Source: Holophagaceae bacterium (GTDB lineage Bacteria > Acidobacteriota > Holophagae > Holophagales > Holophagaceae). Taken from it: 9,370 nt of DNA. The stretch covers positions 47,281 through 56,650 of the forward strand of contig PMJK01000103.1 of the NCBI GenBank assembly GCA_003158505.1. Reading direction: 5' to 3'. Of this stretch, positions 6,135 through 9,370 are shown in pieces. A model generated the notes under the pieces. The model made no database searches. It saw nothing but the letters and a program-made list of their open reading frames with translations, and was not told where the DNA came from. The stretch's first letter is position 1; each line of letters starts with the position of its first letter. The translations under genes were made by a program, and so were the position numbers.

Positions 6135-6490
6135 CTGGGGATCCGCCACCGTGCAGCCGGGGCGAGATCTGGCTGCTGGACTGGAACCCGCGGCGGGGTT
6201 CGGAGCAAGACGGCTTCCGGCCGGGGATTATCGTCCAGTCCGATCTTGGCAACCACGCGGATGGCGCACGGACTACCGTGGTGGTGCCACTCACGACCCA
6301 GGGCCGCGCCTATGCGTTTTATATTCCAGTCCCGAAAAGTAAGGAGAACAACCTACCCGCCGATTCCTGGGCCAATGCCACGCAGGTCTTCACCGTGGAC
6401 AAGTCGCGACTCGCTAAGCGATTGGGGAAGGCGACGCCCGCTCAGATGAAGGCGCTGGCCCGGGCGCTGCAAGCCGTTCTTGAACTCTAG
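6131..6490 (+). CDS. MazF/PemK-family endoribonuclease toxin
   Basis: This 119-residue protein carries the PemK/MazF pattern: RGEIWLLDWNPRRGSEQDGFRPGIIVQSD at 10-38, VVVPLTT at 50-56 and the C-terminal QVFTVDKSRLAKRLGKAT at 85-102. The residues matching the MazF catalytic Arg and Thr are present (Arg30 and probably Thr55), so it is expected to be an active ribosome-independent mRNA interferase. Length is normal for the family (about 110-120). The ATG at 6131 overlaps the antitoxin stop; translation would be by reinitiation, keeping toxin at or below antitoxin level. The stop codon lies inside the hairpin that follows. Confidence 0.93.
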   Translation: MTGDPPPCSRGEIWLLDWNPRRGSEQDGFRPGIIVQSDLGNHADGARTTVVVPLTTQGRAYAFYIPVPKSKENNLPADSWANATQVFTVDKSRLAKRLGKATPAQMKALARALQAVLEL

Positions 6491-6517
6491 GGAAATCGCG
6501 CAGCGATTTCTTTAGAG
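6485..6517 (+). terminator. 15-bp hairpin at the end of the toxin gene, possible terminator
   Basis: CTCTAGGGAAATCGC (6485-6499), loop GCA (6500-6502) and GCGATTTCTTTAGAG (6503-6517) pair over 15 positions with two G-U pairs. The toxin stop (6488-6490) is in the left arm. If only the inner 9-bp stem forms, it is followed by TTTAGAG, a poor U-tract. Thus termination is plausible but not strong, and mRNA 3'-end protection is an alternative. The core ATCGCGCAGCGAT is shared with the hairpin after the HTH gene. Confidence 0.5.
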
Positions 6518-6560
6518 CAAGGGCCTGTCGGCGGGCCTCGCCCTCCCCCAGGAAGGGTCG

Positions 6561-6589
6561 ATGGGCACAAAAGGCATATGGGCACAAAA
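6561..6589 (+). repeat. Two direct copies of a 12-mer upstream of the kinase
   Basis: ATGGGCACAAAA occurs at 6561-6572 and again at 6578-6589, a period of 17 nt, in the non-coding stretch between toxin and kinase (6491-6674). It lies about 90-110 nt before the kinase start. Paired direct repeats at this spacing can be activator binding sites, but no match to a known site is recognised. The following DNA is AT-rich and contains TAAAAT (6612-6617) without a good -35, so the kinase promoter is not fixed. Confidence 0.4.
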
Positions 6590-6674
6590 TATAGGATAGA
6601 AAAAAAAGACTTAAAATGATTTGCGAAATAGTTTTTTGACCATAATGTCTCGATTGAATATTTCTGGGAGAAGT

Positions 6675-9326
6675 ATGGAATTCCGGGTTCCATCCCGTAC
6701 TTCGGCCATTTGGCCCTGGGTGGGTTTCGTCCTTGCACTGGGCGTCACCGCGGGAGGATGGAGCGTGGTCCGGAGGGCCGAGCGGGCTCGCCTGCAGATC
6801 ATCTTCGAGGGAGAAGTGGCAGCCCGGGCGGCGATGATCGCGCAGCGACTGGCGACGGAAAACCAGATCCTGAAAGGGGCAGCCGAGTTTGTCTCACAGA
6901 AGAGTGATCTCTCCCGAGATGATTGGCGTGACTACGTCCTGGCCCTCGAGTTACCTAGGCGCTACCCGGGCATCCAGGGGCTTGGCTTCATCAAATGGGT
7001 GCCCCGTCAGGGCCTGGAGGCCCACGAGCGGTGGGCGCGGGCCGCGGGATGGCAGGACTACCGGGTGAAGCCAATGGCGGGCATTCCTCCAGATTCCGAG
7101 GGATTTGGTCCGGTGGTTTTCATGGAACCGAGGACGGAGCCGAATAGACGGATCCTGGGGCAGGATGTTTGGTCGGAACCCGTTCGAAGAGAAGCCCTGA
7201 TCCGGTCGCGCGACCTCGGCCTGGTGGCGGCGACCCGACAGATCTACCTGCTCCACGAGGGCACTTCAGACCGGCAGGGCGGAATGATTCTGTCGGCCCC
7301 GGTCTATCGCCACGGCGCCCGCCTGGGCAGCATGGATGATCGGCGGAGCGCCCTGATCGGATGGACCAGCATCCCCTTGCGCATGGACGATCACATGCAG
7401 GGCATTCTGGGCCAACTGCCCACAGGACTCCTGCTCCAACTGCGAGAGGAAGGGGCCACCTACGCTGGGTTCATTTTCCCCTCCAGCCCGGAGCGGTGGC
7501 AGGAGTCGCTGAAATCCTGGCAGGGCGCGCAGTTGACCCAGAGGCACTCCCTTGATGTGGCCGGTCAGCACTGGGTGATCCAGGCACAGGTCGATGGCCG
7601 GTTTACGGCCTCCAGGGGCGGACAGGCCCACTGGGGCTTCCTTGCTGTAGGTTCCATGGTCAGCCTGTTGATCTTTCAGGTGCTATGGTCCATGTCGAGG
7701 TCCGAGATCCGGGCCATGCAGCTGGCGGATAAACGCCTCCATCAGCTGGCGTCCAGTGAGGTGCGATGGCAGTTCGCCATCGAGGGGACCGGCGATGGCC
7801 TGTGGGACTGGGATGTGCTCACGGACAAAGTCTTCTTTTCCTCCAGATGGAAGGCGATGCTTGGTTATGAGGATAAAGAGGTCGGAGACACCATCCAGGA
7901 GTGGAAATCCCGGGTGCATCCCGACGACCTGGAGGCCATGCTGGAGGCGATCCGCAAGCATTTCTCGGGAGAAAAGACCGCGATTTTCCAGAACGAGCAC
8001 CGCCTGAGGTGCAAGCACGGCGCCTACAAATGGGTGCTCTGCCGAGGCATGGTCATGGACCGGACCGAGGATGGCCGTGCTGCACGGATGATTGGCACCC
8101 ATACGGACCTCACGGAGCACAGGAACGAGGAGGCGGTCCTGCGCCGGGTGGAGAAGGCCGAAAGCCTGGGTCTCATGGCTGCGGGGATCGCCCACGACTT
8201 CAACAACCTCTTTCAGGCGCTGCTAGGGAACCTTGAACTGGCCCAGCTCCGGTTGGACCCGAAGGGCCAGCAGATCCTCGATCGGGCCAGGATCGCCCTC
8301 GACCAGGCTGTGCGTCTTTCCCAGCGGCTTCTGGAGTTTTCGGGCGGGGGCGCCACCCATCTGGAACGGGTGTCCCTTAATCCGTTGATCCGCGGGGAAG
8401 TGGCGGCGTCCGCGCAGCACGGGGACAGATTTGGCTTCCAGATGGCCCTGGACCCCACGTTGCCGGAGGTCATCGCGGATCCTCAGCAGATCCGGCAGAT
8501 CCTGGGAATCCTCATCGAGAACGCTGTGGAGTCCATCGGACCCGGCGGCGGGACCGTGACCGTGACTTCGGAACACTGGCCGGACCTGCCAGAGGAAGAA
8601 GTGGCCATGGGTCTGTGGGAAGGGGAGATCCCAAAGGGTCCCTTGGTGCGTCTGTCCGTCAGCGACACGGGTGGAGGTGCAGGTCCAGCCGTGATGACTC
8701 GGCTCTTCGATCCCTTCTTCAGCACCAAGGCCCTGGGGCGCGGGTTGGGCCTTTCGTCTGCGCTGGGTCTGATTCGTGGAAACCATGCCGGCCTGCAGGT
8801 ACTGAACCGTCCTGGAGAGGGAATGACCTTCCGGATCCACCTTGCCGTTGAACCCCGGACGGAGCCGAACATCCAGGCTCCAGTCTCTCCCGCCCGCGGC
8901 AAGAGTCTGGCGGTCCTCGTGGTGGACGATGAATCGGTGTTGCGGCAGGTGCTGGCCGAAGCCATCGGCGAATGCTACGGATGCAAGGTCTACGAGGCTG
9001 CGGATGGCCTTGAGGCCATCGAGATGTTCCAGGCACACCGCGATGAAATCGGCCTGGTCCTGACGGATTGTGTGATGCCCCGCATGAGGGGACCGGAGGC
9101 CTTTGACGAGATGCGACGGATCCGCCCCGGGATCCCGGGCATCCTCATGAGCGGGTTCAGTGAAGAAATCGGCGTGGAGCTAGCCACCAGGCATGGTTTC
9201 GCGAGCCTGCTCAAGAAACCCTTCCGGTTCAAGGTGCTTTCCGACCTCATGGCGGAACTGCAGTTTGGGTCAGGGGGATCCGGGTCCCCCCAGGACCCAT
9301 CTTCCTCGGGGAACCACGACAAGTAG
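6675..9326 (+). CDS. Membrane hybrid sensor histidine kinase (CHASE-PAS-HisKA-HATPase-REC)
   Basis: The 883-residue protein autophosphorylates on His and can pass the phosphate to its own receiver. In order: TM1 about 11-31; periplasmic CHASE domain about 43-245 (YPGIQGLGFI at 97-106, then a G-D-E-R-A-A-I pattern to SAPVY); TM2 about 319-339; PAS about 362-480 (WDWDVLTDKVFFSSRWKAMLGYED); HisKA with His507 in GIAHDFNNL; HATPase with Asn616 in the N box, DTGGG at 664-668 and GRGLGLS at 688-694; receiver at 745-860 with Asp751/752, phosphoacceptor Asp798, Ser826 and Lys848. All catalytic residues needed are present. A low-complexity Gly/Ser tail follows. The ATG at 6675 is chosen for its GGGAG site 4 nt upstream; ATG 6645 and TTG 6621 are in frame but have no such site and would add only 10-18 residues. 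No DNA-binding response regulator is beside it, so the output partner is unknown. CHASE ligands vary. Confidence 0.94.
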   Translation: MEFRVPSRTSAIWPWVGFVLALGVTAGGWSVVRRAERARLQIIFEGEVAARAAMIAQRLATENQILKGAAEFVSQKSDLSRDDWRDYVLALELPRRYPGIQGLGFIKWVPRQGLEAHERWARAAGWQDYRVKPMAGIPPDSEGFGPVVFMEPRTEPNRRILGQDVWSEPVRREALIRSRDLGLVAATRQIYLLHEGTSDRQGGMILSAPVYRHGARLGSMDDRRSALIGWTSIPLRMDDHMQGILGQLPTGLLLQLREEGATYAGFIFPSSPERWQESLKSWQGAQLTQRHSLDVAGQHWVIQAQVDGRFTASRGGQAHWGFLAVGSMVSLLIFQVLWSMSRSEIRAMQLADKRLHQLASSEVRWQFAIEGTGDGLWDWDVLTDKVFFSSRWKAMLGYEDKEVGDTIQEWKSRVHPDDLEAMLEAIRKHFSGEKTAIFQNEHRLRCKHGAYKWVLCRGMVMDRTEDGRAARMIGTHTDLTEHRNEEAVLRRVEKAESLGLMAAGIAHDFNNLFQALLGNLELAQLRLDPKGQQILDRARIALDQAVRLSQRLLEFSGGGATHLERVSLNPLIRGEVAASAQHGDRFGFQMALDPTLPEVIADPQQIRQILGILIENAVESIGPGGGTVTVTSEHWPDLPEEEVAMGLWEGEIPKGPLVRLSVSDTGGGAGPAVMTRLFDPFFSTKALGRGLGLSSALGLIRGNHAGLQVLNRPGEGMTFRIHLAVEPRTEPNIQAPVSPARGKSLAVLVVDDESVLRQVLAEAIGECYGCKVYEAADGLEAIEMFQAHRDEIGLVLTDCVMPRMRGPEAFDEMRRIRPGIPGILMSGFSEEIGVELATRHGFASLLKKPFRFKVLSDLMAELQFGSGGSGSPQDPSSSGNHDK

Positions 9327-9334
9327 CAGGGTGT

Positions 9335-9370
9335 CTACTCGTACCGCAGGGCCTCGATGGGATTCTGATG
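9335..9370 (-). CDS. C-terminal end of a probable MacB/FtsX-type ABC transporter permease
   Basis: Reading the minus strand from the right edge gives HQNPIEALRYE followed by TAG at 9337-9335. The ending (D/N)PIEALRYE is highly characteristic of the last residues of MacB/FtsX-family ABC transporter permeases. Only 11 residues are in the window, so the call rests on that tail alone. It converges on the kinase gene, with 8 nt between the stops and no evident terminator. Confidence 0.7.
   Translation of the reverse strand, partial: HQNPIEALRYE

Noticed and set aside
6836..6850. Third near-copy of the ATCGCGCAGCGAT core
   Set aside because: It lies inside the kinase coding sequence (Ile-Ala-Gln-Arg), ends in C instead of T and has no self-complementary flanks; probably chance.
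9267..9298. Nested GC-rich inverted repeat (GGGTC/GACCC around GGGGGA/TCCCCC) near the kinase 3' end as a terminator
   Set aside because: It lies within the coding Gly/Ser tail, has no T-run on either strand and ends about 28 nt before the kinase gene does.

Overview
The window looks like a chromosomal segment of a GC-rich bacterium. Coding regions are strongly GC-biased, with AT-rich patches only at promoters (about 5690-5830 and 6585-6665). Gene content includes short ProB, a DUF2975/HTH pair, a CHASE hybrid kinase and a MacB/FtsX-type permease tail. This would fit an Acidobacteriota-like genome, perhaps near Geothrix/Holophaga, but that placement is a guess from style and not from a marker gene. 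No rRNA, tRNA, CRISPR array, insertion sequence or phage gene is visible.

Layout. 1-887 (minus) is the N-terminal 295 residues of a PLP-dependent class I/II aminotransferase running off the left edge. 1009-3194 (minus) is a proBA proline-biosynthesis operon with an ATGA start/stop overlap. Between proB and the next gene upstream lies a short proline-rich reading frame (3274-3345), followed by a strong intrinsic terminator ending 16 nt before the proB start. 3410-4834 (minus) is an aromatic-L-amino-acid-decarboxylase-like enzyme. 4894-5666 (minus) is a DUF2975 membrane protein followed, 2 nt later, by a 72-residue HTH regulator. A divergent AT-rich control region (5667-5867) holds two perfect palindromes. 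To its right on the plus strand is a toxin-antitoxin operon, a ribbon-helix-helix antitoxin (5868-6134) overlapping a MazF/PemK-type toxin (6131-6490). 6675-9326 (plus) is an 883-residue membrane hybrid histidine kinase (CHASE-PAS-HisKA-HATPase-REC). 9335-9370 (minus) is the C-terminus of a probable ABC transporter permease, converging on the kinase with an 8-nt gap.

How the parts work together. ProB phosphorylates glutamate and ProA reduces the product, giving glutamate semialdehyde for proline synthesis. The leader in front of proB looks like a transcription attenuator in which translation of consecutive proline codons could sense proline supply. This is the most interesting observation in the window: no promoter can easily fit between the terminator and proB, so the terminator should be conditional. 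The TA operon and the DUF2975/HTH operon each have a palindrome overlapping a plausible -10 element, which suggests separate autoregulated units placed back to back. A GCA-loop hairpin with a shared 13-nt core follows both the HTH gene and the toxin gene.
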